64,000 bases of DNA from Clostridia bacterium (GCA_017467815.1 JAFUKI010000039.1:48407-112406), one strand, 5' to 3'. Shown: positions 36,345 through 46,004, counted from the stretch's first letter. Notes: generated from the sequence alone by a model not told the origin. Numbers and translations: made by a program.

Positions 36345-37409
36345 ATGGATACTAACGATTTTGATCTGGAGAACCGGATACTTTCTTCCAGCTTCACCGG
36401 AGAGGACGCGGATGCCGAAGTATCCCTGCGCCCCCACACATTGGATGAGTATATCGGTCAGGAAAAAGCAAAAGAAGTCCTGAAAATCTATATAGATGCC
36501 GCTAAGCTCCGCGGAGATAATCTGGACCATGTCCTGCTCTACGGCCCGCCCGGACTGGGTAAAACCACCCTTTCCGCCATCATCGCCACGGAAATGGGCA
36601 CCAATCTCCGTATCACCTCCGGACCTGCCATTGAAAAACAGGGGGATCTTGCCGCACTGCTCTCCAACCTGGGCGAAGGGGATGTGCTGTTCATCGACGA
36701 GATACACCGCCTCTCCCGTTCTGTGGAAGAGATCCTGTATCCGGCAATGGAAGACTACGCATTGGATATCATCATCGGCAAAGGTCCGTCCGCACGAAGC
36801 ATCCGCCTGCCTCTGGCAAAGTTTACCTTAATCGGTGCCACCACCCGTGCGGGACAGCTGACAACCCCTCTGCGCGACCGTTTCGGCGTGCTCCTGCGTC
36901 TGGAACTGTACACACCCGAAGAACTGGCAACCATCGTAACCCGAAGCGCCGGCATCCTGGATGTACCGATCACCAAAGAAGGTGCACTGGAAATCGCCTC
37001 CCGTTCCAGAGGTACACCCCGCATTGCCAACCGTCTGCTGAAACGTGTGCGTGACTTTGCACAGGTACGCGGGGACGGCAGAATTACTTTGGCCATCGCC
37101 AGAGAAGCATTGAGTATGCTGGAGATTGATGAGCTGGGTCTTGACAATACCGACAGACGTATGTTGGAAACCATCATCCGTTACTACGACGGCGGTCCCG
37201 TGGGACTGGAAACCCTTGCCGCCACAATCGGTGAGGAAGCGGTAACATTGGAAGATGTATACGAACCCTACTTACTGCAGATCGGTTTCCTGAGCCGCAC
37301 ACCGAGAGGACGTATGGTCACCAAACAGGGATATGATCACGTAGGTATTGCCTATAAACAAAAAGAAATGCCGGGAGAAAACGGTCAGATCGGCATTATG
37401 GAAGAATAA
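36345..37409 (+). CDS. ruvB: Holliday junction branch-migration ATPase RuvB
   Basis: 354 residues, AAA+ motor. Walker [11 protein letters not shown], Walker [10 protein letters not shown], sensor 1 ATTRAGQL, arginine finger region LRDRFGV and the winged-helix C-terminus ([22 protein letters not shown]) are intact. Pairs with ruvA; ruvC is not adjacent. Confidence 0.98.
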   Translation: MDTNDFDLENRILSSSFTGEDADAEVSLRPHTLDEYIGQEKAKEVLKIYIDAAKLRGDNLDHVLLYGPPGLGKTTLSAIIATEMGTNLRITSGPAIEKQGDLAALLSNLGEGDVLFIDEIHRLSRSVEEILYPAMEDYALDIIIGKGPSARSIRLPLAKFTLIGATTRAGQLTTPLRDRFGVLLRLELYTPEELATIVTRSAGILDVPITKEGALEIASRSRGTPRIANRLLKRVRDFAQVRGDGRITLAIAREALSMLEIDELGLDNTDRRMLETIIRYYDGGPVGLETLAATIGEEAVTLEDVYEPYLLQIGFLSRTPRGRMVTKQGYDHVGIAYKQKEMPGENGQIGIMEE

Positions 37410-37412
37410 AGA

Positions 37413-37456
37413 AAAGGCAGCAATGTATTACAAACACATTGCTGCCTGATTATTTT
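37413..37456. terminator. Terminator between ruvB and the converging zinc-ribbon gene
   Basis: Perfect 12-base arms AGGCAGCAATGT and ACATTGCTGCCT, then GATTATTTT. Confidence 0.83.
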
Positions 37457-37464
37457 ACAGGGAA

Positions 37465-37908
37465 TTACAGATCCGCAGATTCGTCTTCGTCCTCTACCAG
37501 AGGCTTCTGGCAAGCAGGGCAGAGAATATCTTCGGGATTTACGGTGTCGTCAAAATAAACCTTGTCACCGCAGTGAGGACACATAGCACAGTAGTATTCC
37601 GTGTCATCCTCGTCATCATCTTCGTCGTCTTCGTCATCATCGCCGCAGCAACAGTAGCAATCATCGTCGTCGTCGCAGTCGCATTCTTCATCATAGAGAA
37701 GTTCTTCAACCGCACCCAGATCTTCGTCGATTTCTTCGATATAATCGTGGAGCATCTTGGTGTCGTCCTTGAGGACTTCGATTTCACCAGCCATCTGTTC
37801 AATGATACCGCAGAGAGCGTTGATCACCTTGGTTTCCGGCTTGTTTGCGTCCAGGCACAGACCTTCGCAAAGACCCTTGATATAAGCACTGTATTCTTTC
37901 GTAGTCAT
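37465..37908 (-). CDS. CD1247-type acidic zinc-ribbon protein
   Basis: 147 residues. The N-terminal helical domain (EYSAYIKGLCEGLCLDANKPETKVINALCGIIEQMAGEIEVLKDD) matches the CD1247 N-terminal domain of clostridia. A highly acidic middle (about 75-105, mostly Asp and Glu with several Cys) leads to a zinc ribbon: CAMCPHCGDKVYF...ILCPACQKPL. Function unknown; probably a cytosolic protein. It follows efp after a hairpin and has GGAAGGAG before its ATG. Confidence 0.82.
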   Translation of the reverse strand: MTTKEYSAYIKGLCEGLCLDANKPETKVINALCGIIEQMAGEIEVLKDDTKMLHDYIEEIDEDLGAVEELLYDEECDCDDDDDCYCCCGDDDEDDEDDDEDDTEYYCAMCPHCGDKVYFDDTVNPEDILCPACQKPLVEDEDESADL

Positions 37909-37954
37909 ATAAATCTCCTTCCGCTGGTGTACAGCTGTGCATTTTTATAAAATA

Positions 37955-37990
37955 AGGCTGTCCTTGCTTCATTGAATGCCTTGGACAGCC
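37955..37990 (-). terminator. Terminator after efp
   Basis: Arms GGCTGTCC (37956-37963) and GGACAGCC (37983-37990); on the minus strand it is followed by TTATTTTATAAAAA. The next gene has no visible promoter, so partial read-through is likely. Confidence 0.7.
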
Positions 37991-38014
37991 CCATCAACAG
38001 TTTTTGAAATTGCG

Positions 38015-38572
38015 TTATGCTCTTTCGAGATATTCACCGGTTCTGGTGTCGATCTTAACATTGTCGCCCTGGTTGATAAACAGAGGAACGCGGATTACAG
38101 CGCCGGTTTCAACAGTAGCGTTCTTGGTGGCACCGGTAGCGGTATCGCCGCGAACACCGGGTTCGCAATCAGAGATCTCCAGTACAACGAACATCGGAGG
38201 TTCTACTGCAAATACCTTTTCCTTGTAAGAGTTGATCTTGCAGATCATTTCTTCCTTAACAAACTTCAGACTGTCACCGATGATGTCCTGTCCGAGTGGA
38301 ACCTGTTCATAGGTTTCGGTATCCATGAAGTAATACAGATCGCCGTCATTGTAGAGATACTGCATTTCCTTACGGTCGATACGAGCGTCCTGGTACTTGT
38401 CGGTGGGAGAGAAAGTTTTTTCAACAACAGCACCTGTAATCACATTACGCAACTTGGTACGAACAAAAGCAGCGCCTTTACCGGGCTTAACGTGCTGGAA
38501 TTCGATAACCTGCATTACCTGACCATCCATATCAAAGGTAACACCGTTTTTAAAATCGCCTGCTACTACCAT
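38015..38572 (-). CDS. efp: Translation elongation factor P
   Basis: 185 residues, three beta-barrel domains as in all EF-P. The N-terminal loop KPGKGAAF presents the tip lysine that in some lineages is modified; it relieves stalling at consecutive prolines. The start [13 protein letters not shown] matches the family N-terminus, but no binding site lies at the usual distance: AAAGGAG sits about 40 bases upstream. Promoter at 38644-38672. Confidence 0.97.
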   Translation of the reverse strand: MVVAGDFKNGVTFDMDGQVMQVIEFQHVKPGKGAAFVRTKLRNVITGAVVEKTFSPTDKYQDARIDRKEMQYLYNDGDLYYFMDTETYEQVPLGQDIIGDSLKFVKEEMICKINSYKEKVFAVEPPMFVVLEISDCEPGVRGDTATGATKNATVETGAVIRVPLFINQGDNVKIDTRTGEYLERA

Positions 38573-38643
38573 AGTCGTCTATATTATCCCGCATGATACG
38601 AGATAAACTCCTTTCAAATTATATATTCATAGAATTACAATTT

Positions 38644-38672
38644 ATTATACACGATATTCTTCTCTTTTGCAA
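38644..38672 (-). promoter_or_regulatory. Promoter of efp
   Basis: Minus strand TTGCAA (38667-38672), 17 bases, TATAAT (38644-38649). Confidence 0.82.
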
Positions 38673-38736
38673 GAGATTTTCGGAATTTTTTTGTGAATTT
38701 CGCAAAATAATCCGCTTTCTGCGGAAGAATTGCAGA

Positions 38737-39744
38737 TTACAGCAGAAGCACGCCGGCATTTCTGCAGATTTCAATGGTTTCGCTGTCCCATAGACTTACC
38801 TGTACCTCGCCGATATGTGCGTTCTGCATCATCAGCATACAAAGTCTGGACTGTCCGATACCGCCGCCCATGGTAAGGGGAAGCTCATCATTCAGCAGCA
38901 TCTTATGGAAGGCCAGGGTACGTCTGTCATTGCATCCTGCTTCTTCCAGCTGTGCCGCCAGAGAATCCGCATCCACACGGATACCCATGGAGGAGATCTC
39001 GAAAGCTCTGTTCAGAACCGGATTCCAGAACAGGATATCCCCGTTGAGGGACCAGTCGTCATAGTCGGGCGCACGTCCGTCATGGGGCTTTCCGCTTTTC
39101 AGCTTCTTGCCGATCTGCATCAGAAATGTGGTGGGATGTTCCTTCACATAAGCGTATTCCCGTTCATTCGGTGTCAGATCGGGGTACAGTTCTTCCAGCT
39201 CAGCAGTGGTGATGAAGGAAACATTTCTGTCGATCTTCGCGTTCAGAACCGGGAACTCATCCTGCAGAGCTTCATTGGTATCGCAGATCGCATTCACGAT
39301 TGCCTGTACCGTATTTTTCAGATATTCAATATTCCGGTCTTCTCTGGAGATCACCTTTTCCCAGTCCCACTGGTCAACGTAAATGGAATGGATATTATCC
39401 GGTTCTTCATCACGGCGAATGGCGTTCATATCGGTGTACAGACCGTTGCCGACATAGAATTCATACTTCTTCAGCGCCAGTCTCTTCCACTTAGCCAGAG
39501 AGTGAACCACTTCCGCATTCAGACCTACACCGGGGATGTCAAAAGAAACCGGACGTTCCACACCGTTCAGATTGTCATTCAGACCGGAATTATCGGAAAC
39601 AAACAGAGGAGCCGAAACTCTTTTCAGATGAAGGGATTTCGCAAGACTCCGCTGGAAATACCGTTTGATATAGTCAATAGCACGCTGCGTTTCATAAACG
39701 GACAGCTTGGCTTTATAGCCTTCGGGAATATATGTTTTGCCCAT
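38737..39744 (-). CDS. asnA: Aspartate-ammonia ligase (AsnA)
   Basis: 335 residues. Ammonia-dependent asparagine synthetase, related to class II aminoacyl-tRNA synthetase cores. Diagnostic segments: ETQRAIDYIKRYFQ, VSAPLFVSDNSGLNDNLNGVERPVSFD, SIYVDQWDWEKVI and TMGGGIGQSRLCMLML-like TMGGGIGQSRLCMLMM. The ATG at 39744 has GAGG six bases upstream; an upstream in-frame start at 39783 overlaps the promoter. Monocistronic with a consensus promoter. Confidence 0.97.
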   Translation of the reverse strand: MGKTYIPEGYKAKLSVYETQRAIDYIKRYFQRSLAKSLHLKRVSAPLFVSDNSGLNDNLNGVERPVSFDIPGVGLNAEVVHSLAKWKRLALKKYEFYVGNGLYTDMNAIRRDEEPDNIHSIYVDQWDWEKVISREDRNIEYLKNTVQAIVNAICDTNEALQDEFPVLNAKIDRNVSFITTAELEELYPDLTPNEREYAYVKEHPTTFLMQIGKKLKSGKPHDGRAPDYDDWSLNGDILFWNPVLNRAFEISSMGIRVDADSLAAQLEEAGCNDRRTLAFHKMLLNDELPLTMGGGIGQSRLCMLMMQNAHIGEVQVSLWDSETIEICRNAGVLLL

Positions 39745-39773
39745 AGGACACCTCAAAAAAAGAATATAGGATA

Positions 39774-39802
39774 ATTGTACCATCCCCAGGCATTTATGTC
39801 AA
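39774..39802 (-). promoter_or_regulatory. Promoter of asnA
   Basis: Minus strand TTGACA (39797-39802), 17 bases, TACAAT (39774-39779). Confidence 0.85.
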
Positions 39803-39848
39803 GGCAAAGCGAAGAAATTATCCGAAAATATACGGGTTTGACAGTGTT

Positions 39849-40595
39849 TTACAGCATATTCTGCCTGATGAATTCCAAGAGTTCCGTATTATCTTCCAGA
39901 CAGTGGGGATGATGGTTGCATCCGACCTTTCCCTGACAGAAGAAAGGAATATCTGTAAGACGGTATGCATCTTCCAGAACCTTGCCGTTTTCGAGGTAGG
40001 GAACAACGTCATCGCTGTCGCCGTACACCATCGCAACGGGCAGCCTGTTTTCAATAAGTGTGGGGATACGGTCAATGGGATGTTCTCGATACACAATGAA
40101 ATCCCTCATGGTAAATCCGTAAGCGGATGAAAATTCCCTGAATAATTTATGATCTTCGCCAATAGGATTGGGACTGCCGAATGCCAAAGGGAAACTCAGC
40201 AGATTCATAACCGGCGCATCCAGGTAAAGTAAGGACATATATTCCGGATAACGGGAAGCAAAATTTACAGTATGCAAACCGCCGCAGCTCAGCCCGATGC
40301 CGACAAAACGGGGATTGAGATGGAACTCACCGGCAATATAATCCACAAAACGTGCCTTTACACCGTGGTCGACATCCGTACCGCAGCGATTGGCATTCTG
40401 AAGATGGGCGAGATGGAAGCCGACATTCAGCAGTTCTTCCTCAATAATGGTAAACGGTTCAAAATACTCCATCATAACGCAGAGACGGCCATTGCCCCAG
40501 CCTTCTTTGTTGGGGAATACAATGGAACCCAGGCGACCTTCAAAGTAGAAATCCCCTCTCTTAAAACCATTCCATTCAAAGCATTTCATGTCCAT
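39849..40595 (-). CDS. Alpha/beta hydrolase (prolyl-oligopeptidase-like fold)
   Basis: About 248 residues. Nucleophile elbow GIGLSCGG (serine), candidate acid in VYGDSDDVVPY and histidine in CNHHPHCLED give a complete triad. The start ATG (40595) follows AGGAG by eight bases. The protein resembles carbohydrate-esterase-like hydrolases found beside polysaccharide genes. The upstream neighbour on the same strand is a broken toroid-type gene, so it may have belonged to a glycan-degradation locus. Substrate unknown. Confidence 0.8.
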   Translation of the reverse strand: MDMKCFEWNGFKRGDFYFEGRLGSIVFPNKEGWGNGRLCVMMEYFEPFTIIEEELLNVGFHLAHLQNANRCGTDVDHGVKARFVDYIAGEFHLNPRFVGIGLSCGGLHTVNFASRYPEYMSLLYLDAPVMNLLSFPLAFGSPNPIGEDHKLFREFSSAYGFTMRDFIVYREHPIDRIPTLIENRLPVAMVYGDSDDVVPYLENGKVLEDAYRLTDIPFFCQGKVGCNHHPHCLEDNTELLEFIRQNML

Positions 40596-40705
40596 AATAC
40601 ACACTCCTGTAGAAATTATTTGTTCAAGTATTCAACGGAATACAGTGAGTCAGTTTCGGGTATATTTATCTGTACGCCCGGAAAAGCGATCATCTCAAGA
40701 CCGTA

Positions 40706-41891
40706 TTACAGCTTGAGGATCACGCAGTCATGGGCATCCAATTCGACGGTATCTATACCGGGAATTTCACAAATCTGATGGTTATCTGCAAAATTGGCAA
40801 CAACAATGTACAGGTTATTATCAGCACCCCTGATTCTGACAGCACGGGTAAGCTCACCGCCGATATTTACCTGCTCAGCCATAACCCTATGGTCCGGATC
40901 CGGCATACAGACAACAGCTGTTCCGAAATCGAAAATGGTTTCTCCCTTGGCATACCACTGCGGTTTCAGCTGCAGTTTTGTTACAATCTCATCGGCATGA
41001 AGCATACTCCGTTCCGGATAAGGACAGCGACGATGGATAACCACCTGCCGACAGCCGGTATCGTGTACCTGAATGCCGTCACCGTAAATGGAGGATACAC
41101 CAAGCCGGTTGTCAACCGTCAGCCATTTACCATCCGGATCCTGTAAGTACGTACGTTTCCTGCCGTTGAATATATCGTTGGGAATATTGAGGAATAAACC
41201 TTTTACCGAACTCAGATGGATACGCTTCGGCGGCACAGCATACTGTAATGTCACAACCGTGGCATCATCCAGCAGTGCGGCAAAAGCGATACTGATATGC
41301 GCCGTATCTTCTTCACGCAGCTGTTCCGCAATGAGATCTTTGGTGTGTGCCATATACGCACCGCAAGTGGTACAGAATAGCACCGTTCCACATATTACTT
41401 TCAGGATGGTTATCGGAAACAAGTCCCGCAGTGACCGGATAATTGTCAAGAAGCCAGTCCGATTCCGAGATCAGCATGGCACGAAGCAATGCATGGTCAT
41501 GAGGGGACAGTTTATCCCAGATCTGCATCACAGCGTGCATCATGCGCTCAATACCCAGGGCACTGATCCAGGTATGCCCCCAGTGAAAAGTATCGGAATC
41601 CGTAGTGTGATAAGAACCGACTATATGGGATTCCAGCGAATACCGAAGCATACTGAGCGACAGTTCAAGCAATTTTTTCCGTGACATCCCGACATTGTTT
41701 TCATCAAGGTCACTTGCCATGGCAAATACCGCAAAGGCAGCCAGAGCTTTTTGGTTGGTCTGACATCCCCAGCCGTTTGTACCGTCCCCATAATAAGCAA
41801 GATCGGGACGACCGGGGCAGAAATATATATCCTGCACTGCATAAAGTGTCCATTTTTCCAACAGCCGAAGATATTGAGTTCTCACAGACAT
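40706..41891 (-). pseudogene. Frameshifted toroid-type carbohydrate-active gene (heparinase/lyase-like)
   Basis: The N-terminal frame from ATG 41891 encodes about 170 coherent residues (LLEKWTLYAVQDIYFCPGRPDLAYYGDGTNGWGCQTNQKA ... DNHPESNMWNGAILY), helical and reminiscent of alpha/alpha-toroid lyases. After NGAILY it runs out of frame to a stop at 41313. A second frame on the same strand continues from about 41380 with AYMAHTKDLIAEQL to the natural end at 40706. It has a beta-rich C-terminal domain (GKWLTVDNRLGVSSIYG, PQWYAKGETIFDFGTAVV). A toroid enzyme would be much longer, so a deletion plus frameshift is likely. Promoter intact. Family is not certain. Confidence 0.7.
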
Positions 41892-41922
41892 TGTTATGTT
41901 TCTACCATGTTTTAGTAACTTT

Positions 41923-41951
41923 AGTATAGCAAATACACGGATAAAAGTCAA
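41923..41951 (-). promoter_or_regulatory. Promoter of the broken toroid-type gene
   Basis: Minus strand TTGACT (41946-41951), 17 bases, TATACT (41923-41928). Confidence 0.8.
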
Positions 41952-42060
41952 GCAATGTTTACTGTCTCCGTAAAAAACAAAGCGGATAAAAAACAAAAAT
42001 ATGTATGAATTGCGCCACACGGTCAATACTACGGATAGTATAAACAGAAAGAGGTTCGAT

Positions 42061-42327
42061 ATGCAAACGATAGAATACAATATCCAGGACGAAAACGGCA
42101 TCCACGCCAGACCCGCGGGAATCATCGTATCCACCGCTAAAAAATATAAATCCGCCATTACCATACGAATCTCCGGCACAGAGAAAACCGCAGATGCAAA
42201 AAAACTGTTTGCCGTCATGGGTATGGGCGTAACCAAGGGGGACAGGCTGCAGATTACAGCCGAGGGGGAAGACGCGGGAGAAGCACTGATGAAGCTGGAA
42301 GCAGAAATGCGAAGTGCAGGTCTGTGA
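42061..42327 (+). CDS. HPr-family phosphocarrier, Ser46 position replaced by Lys
   Basis: 88 residues with GIHARPAG; His15 is the phosphorylated residue in HPr. The region aligned to the Ser46 loop (normally NLKSIMGVMSLG) reads DAKKLFAVMGMG, with Lys48 where the regulatory serine sits. The protein therefore should take phosphate from enzyme I but not be a substrate of HPr kinase. The ATG at 42061 has GAGG six bases upstream; an in-frame ATG at 42001 extends it without support. Followed 16 bases later by an enzyme I gene. Confidence 0.88.
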   Translation: MQTIEYNIQDENGIHARPAGIIVSTAKKYKSAITIRISGTEKTADAKKLFAVMGMGVTKGDRLQITAEGEDAGEALMKLEAEMRSAGL

Positions 42328-42343
42328 GTAAGGGGGCGATTCT

Positions 42344-43996
42344 TTGGAAATCATACATGGAAAAGGTGTCAGCGGTCATATGGTACGCGGAAAACTGCGC
42401 ATCATCCGTCACATCCGACATACCGCAGCACATATTTTCACAAGTGCGGAAAACGAAAAGGAACGATTCAGGGAAGCCTGTGCAAAGGTAAAAGATGAGC
42501 TGACCGACCTGCAGAAACAGACCGCCGAAAAAGCGGGAGAAAAAGAAGCAGAGATTTTTGCCATCCATCGGATGATGATGGAAGAAGAGGATTTCGGTGA
42601 GTGTACCAGCGACCTGATCTCAGAAGGAAAGACCGCCGAAGAAGCTGTTCTGCAGACCGGGGAAACACTGGCAAAAATGTTTCTCGCCATGGACAGCCCC
42701 TATATGCAGGCAAGAGCCGTGGATGTGCGCAGTGTATCGGAGCGGATCGCCGATGTACTGAACGGCAGGGAAACAACGGATTTCACCATGGAATCACCGG
42801 GCATCATAGCCGCCGATGATCTCACCCCGGCTGAAACAGTAATGCTGGATAAAAATATGATCCTCGGCTTTGTTACAGAACGGGGAAGCGATAATTCCCA
42901 TACTGCCATCCTTGCACGTACCATGGATATTCCGGCGGTTGTGGATATCGGCTCCATTGACGATAAATTTGACGGAAAAGACTGTATTCTGGACGGAAAC
43001 AACGGAGTACTGTACATCGAACCGGATGCGGAAATCGGCAGGGTCTACGATGACAGCTGTCTGTATGATCTGCAGAAGAAAAAAGCCGAGGAACAATACC
43101 GCGGCAAACGATGTATCACGTCGGAAGGAACCTCTATACGCATCTGCGCCAATGCCGGAGGAATCGACGACGTTATGGAAGCGGCAGCAAACGATGCGGA
43201 GGGAATTGGGTTGTTCCGCAGTGAATTTCTGTTCATGCGGTACGGCAGATGTCCCACGGAAGAGGAGCAGTTTTCCGTATACAAAGAAGCCGTATCCCAT
43301 ATGTCCGGCAGGGAAACGATCATCCGAACTCTTGACGCCGGTGCCGACAAACAGCTGAAATGGATTCCCAGTACCGTACAGGAAAACAATCCGGCACTGG
43401 GACTGCGTGCTGTCCGGCTGTGTCTGCGTCACTCCGCATTGCTGTATACCCAGCTGCGTGCCCTGTACCGTGCATCCGCATTCGGTCCTATAGCCGCCAT
43501 GATCCCCATGATTACCATTCCGGAAGAACTGAAGCAGGTAAAACGGATCGCGGAACAGGCAATGGAATCCCTGCGGATGGAAAACATCCAGTACAATCCC
43601 TATATGCCCATCGGCATCATGATAGAAACCCCATCCGCCGCATTATATGCCGAAGAACTGGCGGAACTGTGTGATTTTTTCAGCATCGGTACCAACGACC
43701 TGATCCAGTACACCCTCGCCGCCGACCGAGAAAATCCGGAGGTCATCTACCTGACAAGACCCCTTCCGAAAAGTGTCATGCAGCTGATGGAAATGACCGC
43801 CGCAGCCGGCAAAAAAGCCGGTATTCCGGTAGGTATCTGCGGTGAACTGGGGAATGACGAATCCATGACAGCATTCTTTCTCCATATCGGCATCACCAAA
43901 ATTTCCGTTCCGCCGGCACAGATCCTGCGAATCCGCGGAAAAGTCTTGGAAAGCATCCGTGAAGAAAGCCTGCAGAAAGCCAAAGAACTGTTCTGA
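42344..43996 (+). CDS. ptsI: PTS enzyme I (phosphoenolpyruvate-protein phosphotransferase)
   Basis: 550 residues, slightly shorter than usual (about 570). TTG start after AGGGGGCG. Domain order: N-terminal HPr-binding helices (30-140), swivelling phosphohistidine domain (His186 in GSDNSHTAILART; the usual GGRTSH is altered), and the PEP-binding barrel (GLFRSEFLFM, IIRTLDAGADK, MIETPSAALYA, IGTNDLIQYTLAADREN, catalytic Cys499 in GICGELGND). Pairs with the HPr-like gene. No sugar-specific enzyme II is in the window. Confidence 0.93.
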   Translation: MEIIHGKGVSGHMVRGKLRIIRHIRHTAAHIFTSAENEKERFREACAKVKDELTDLQKQTAEKAGEKEAEIFAIHRMMMEEEDFGECTSDLISEGKTAEEAVLQTGETLAKMFLAMDSPYMQARAVDVRSVSERIADVLNGRETTDFTMESPGIIAADDLTPAETVMLDKNMILGFVTERGSDNSHTAILARTMDIPAVVDIGSIDDKFDGKDCILDGNNGVLYIEPDAEIGRVYDDSCLYDLQKKKAEEQYRGKRCITSEGTSIRICANAGGIDDVMEAAANDAEGIGLFRSEFLFMRYGRCPTEEEQFSVYKEAVSHMSGRETIIRTLDAGADKQLKWIPSTVQENNPALGLRAVRLCLRHSALLYTQLRALYRASAFGPIAAMIPMITIPEELKQVKRIAEQAMESLRMENIQYNPYMPIGIMIETPSAALYAEELAELCDFFSIGTNDLIQYTLAADRENPEVIYLTRPLPKSVMQLMEMTAAAGKKAGIPVGICGELGNDESMTAFFLHIGITKISVPPAQILRIRGKVLESIREESLQKAKELF

Positions 43997-44001
43997 CAAA
44001 C

Positions 44002-44045
44002 AAAAGAACCGATTCCGTGATGGTTTCACAGATCGGTTCTTTTTC
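44002..44045. terminator. Bidirectional terminator after ptsI
   Basis: Arms AAAAGAACCGAT and ATCGGTTCTTTT; T-rich on both strands, between converging genes. Confidence 0.85.
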
Positions 44046-44056
44046 ACCATATGAAA

Positions 44057-45028
44057 TTATTTGAATTTAATATTGTTCTGTTTCCGTACAGTATCCAGAA
44101 TTTCCATTTCCATTGTAGAAACTTCCATATACCGATGTTCGATATCCCCACGCGCGATCAGATCAGCAAGGGCATTCAGTTCGTAAATCATGTTGTTGGA
44201 AACCGTGGAGGTAAGAAGTTCCACCAGTTCCTTGCCCCGCAGCTGCAGTTTGATGCTGCCGGGGACGGAGATTTTGTCAATCAGAATAGTACCGTTCTCT
44301 CCGATGATGCAGCTTCCGTTTACGGAATCAATGATCTTGGCATACACAACTTCTGCCTGGAAATCGGAATAGGGAAGGAAGATCGTACCCATACCTTCCA
44401 TACCGTTCTGCAGAATAACGGATTTGGAAATGATCTCACCGGTTGGTTTGCCGAACAGCTGCAGACAAACGTGTACCGCATATACACCGATGTCCATAAT
44501 CGCCGCGTTCCCCAGTGCGGGATTGAACGCATTCATAATCTCCCCATTTTTGAACTTGTCATACCGGGAAGAATACTGGCAATATTCCAGACAAACCCGA
44601 CGGATCTGACCCAGCGCGGGCAGGGAATCCTTAACCAGCTGAATAGCGGGATCAAAGGCAGGACGCATCGCTTCCAGTAATACACGCTGATGTTCAGCTG
44701 CTGTTTTCTTCATCAGTTCCAGCTCCGCGGCAGTGGTGGCAATCGGCTTTTCACAGAGAACGTGCTTCCCGTGCTGCATAGCGGCAACAGCGTGCTGACA
44801 GTGGAGAGAATTGGGACTTGCTACATAGACAATATCCAGATCCGAGGATAAAAACGCTTCCAGATCGGTGAAAACCTGGGGAATACCGTGTTTATCGGCA
44901 AAAGCTCTGCCTTTTTCTTCCGTACGGGAATATACAGCCGCAGATACAAACAGCCCGGTTTCCGCCACAGCTTCACAGAGCCAGTCACTAACAAAATTGG
45001 TACCGATGATACCGATACGATAAGCCAT
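44057..45028 (-). CDS. Gfo/Idh/MocA-family oxidoreductase
   Basis: 323 residues. Rossmann start YRIGIIGTNFVSDWL (GxGxxx variant), AVYSRTEEKGRAFADKHG for NAD(P) selection, YVASPNSLHCQHAVAAMQHGKHVLCEKP with the conserved EKP lysine. The C-terminal alpha/beta substrate domain has MDIGVYAVH. Probable NAD(P)-dependent sugar or inositol-type dehydrogenase; substrate unknown. GGAG binding site and an extended -10 (TGG-TATACT, 45063-45068). Confidence 0.9.
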   Translation of the reverse strand: MAYRIGIIGTNFVSDWLCEAVAETGLFVSAAVYSRTEEKGRAFADKHGIPQVFTDLEAFLSSDLDIVYVASPNSLHCQHAVAAMQHGKHVLCEKPIATTAAELELMKKTAAEHQRVLLEAMRPAFDPAIQLVKDSLPALGQIRRVCLEYCQYSSRYDKFKNGEIMNAFNPALGNAAIMDIGVYAVHVCLQLFGKPTGEIISKSVILQNGMEGMGTIFLPYSDFQAEVVYAKIIDSVNGSCIIGENGTILIDKISVPGSIKLQLRGKELVELLTSTVSNNMIYELNALADLIARGDIEHRYMEVSTMEMEILDTVRKQNNIKFK

Positions 45029-45108
45029 AATAACGCTCCTGCAGTATAAAAATTATGATATAAGTATACCATAATTTCAAAGAAACGTAAAGAGGATTAT
45101 GACAAATC

Positions 45109-45870
45109 TTACGTTTTTTTCTTTTCCTCAGCACCGGTGCCATACTGACTCTTATAATTCCGTATCTGGCTGCGAAGCTCACTGAGTGCATCAAACAATC
45201 CACCGGTACGGTCGATCAGTCCGCATTCCACTGCCTGATACCCGTCAATGATCGTCCCCGTATCCGTAGCGATCTCATCCGTACGCAGCAGCATATCCCG
45301 GAAAGTTCCTTCGGAAACCGAGGAATGATCTGTAATAAACCGTATGATCCGGTTCTGCATTCTCTCGAAATAGTAATACGTCTGCGGTACCCCGATCACC
45401 GTTCCACTCATGCGTACCGGATGAATGGTCATGGTTGCGGAGGGTACAATAAAGGAAACATCCGCAGAAACGGCAAGCGGTACCCCGATGGAATGACCTC
45501 CGCCCAGTACCAGAGATACCGTGGGTTTGGACATACTGGCAACCATTTCCGCAATGGCAAGCCCGGCTTCCACATCGCCGCCCATGGTGTTGAGTACCAA
45601 TAAAAGTCCGTCAATTTCATTACTCTCCTCAATGGAAACCAGGAGAGGGATGATATGCTCATATTTGGTAGCCTTCTGACCGTCACCGAGAATATAATGC
45701 CCCTCGATCTGTCCGATGATCGTGAGACAGTGAATGGTCTCTTCATCGGACCGGGAGATAACACCCCCTGTTTTCATCAGATAGGAAAGATTATCTTCTT
45801 CTCTTACATCATTGTCCGGCGTATCATTGTTTGCACCGGCGGTGTCCATGGTATTTTCTTCCGTATACAT
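45109..45870 (-). CDS. ClpP/TepA-like serine protease
   Basis: 253 residues. After an acidic N-terminal tail, the ClpP fold is clear: ETIHCLTIIGQIEGH, LLLVLNTMGGDVEAGLAIAEMV, and the serine in VLGGGHSIGVPLAVSAD (Ser127) with the histidine in ATMTIHPVRM (His150). This pattern is the TepA (translocation-enhancing protein, formerly YmfB) branch rather than housekeeping ClpP. The start at 45870 follows AAAGGGG by seven bases; a longer frame exists without support. Partners are not visible. The C-terminus is Lys-rich (EEKKKT). Confidence 0.88.
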   Translation of the reverse strand: MYTEENTMDTAGANNDTPDNDVREEDNLSYLMKTGGVISRSDEETIHCLTIIGQIEGHYILGDGQKATKYEHIIPLLVSIEESNEIDGLLLVLNTMGGDVEAGLAIAEMVASMSKPTVSLVLGGGHSIGVPLAVSADVSFIVPSATMTIHPVRMSGTVIGVPQTYYYFERMQNRIIRFITDHSSVSEGTFRDMLLRTDEIATDTGTIIDGYQAVECGLIDRTGGLFDALSELRSQIRNYKSQYGTGAEEKKKT

Positions 45871-45964
45871 TTTCAATCCCCTTTCCAGTATGGATGCTGT
45901 CATAGTATATACAGAAAAGGAGAGAATATACAAAGACAAAAATCCGGAATTTCTGCTAAAACCC

Positions 45965-45994
45965 TTGACAGTATGCGGTTTTATATGTTACAAT
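45965..45994 (+). promoter_or_regulatory. Promoter of the leuA T-box transcript
   Basis: TTGACA (45965-45970), 18 bases, TACAAT (45989-45994). Confidence 0.8.
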
Positions 45995-46004
45995 ACTTTC
46001 AATT

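Noticed and set aside
37573..37950. Rightward open frame with Val/Ile-rich product
   Set aside because: Antisense of the Asp/Glu-rich stretch of the zinc-ribbon gene, which automatically yields hydrophobic codons.
42001..42060. Upstream extension of HPr by 20 codons
   Set aside because: The internal ATG at 42061 matches the family N-terminus and has a well-spaced GAGG; the upstream ATG has none.
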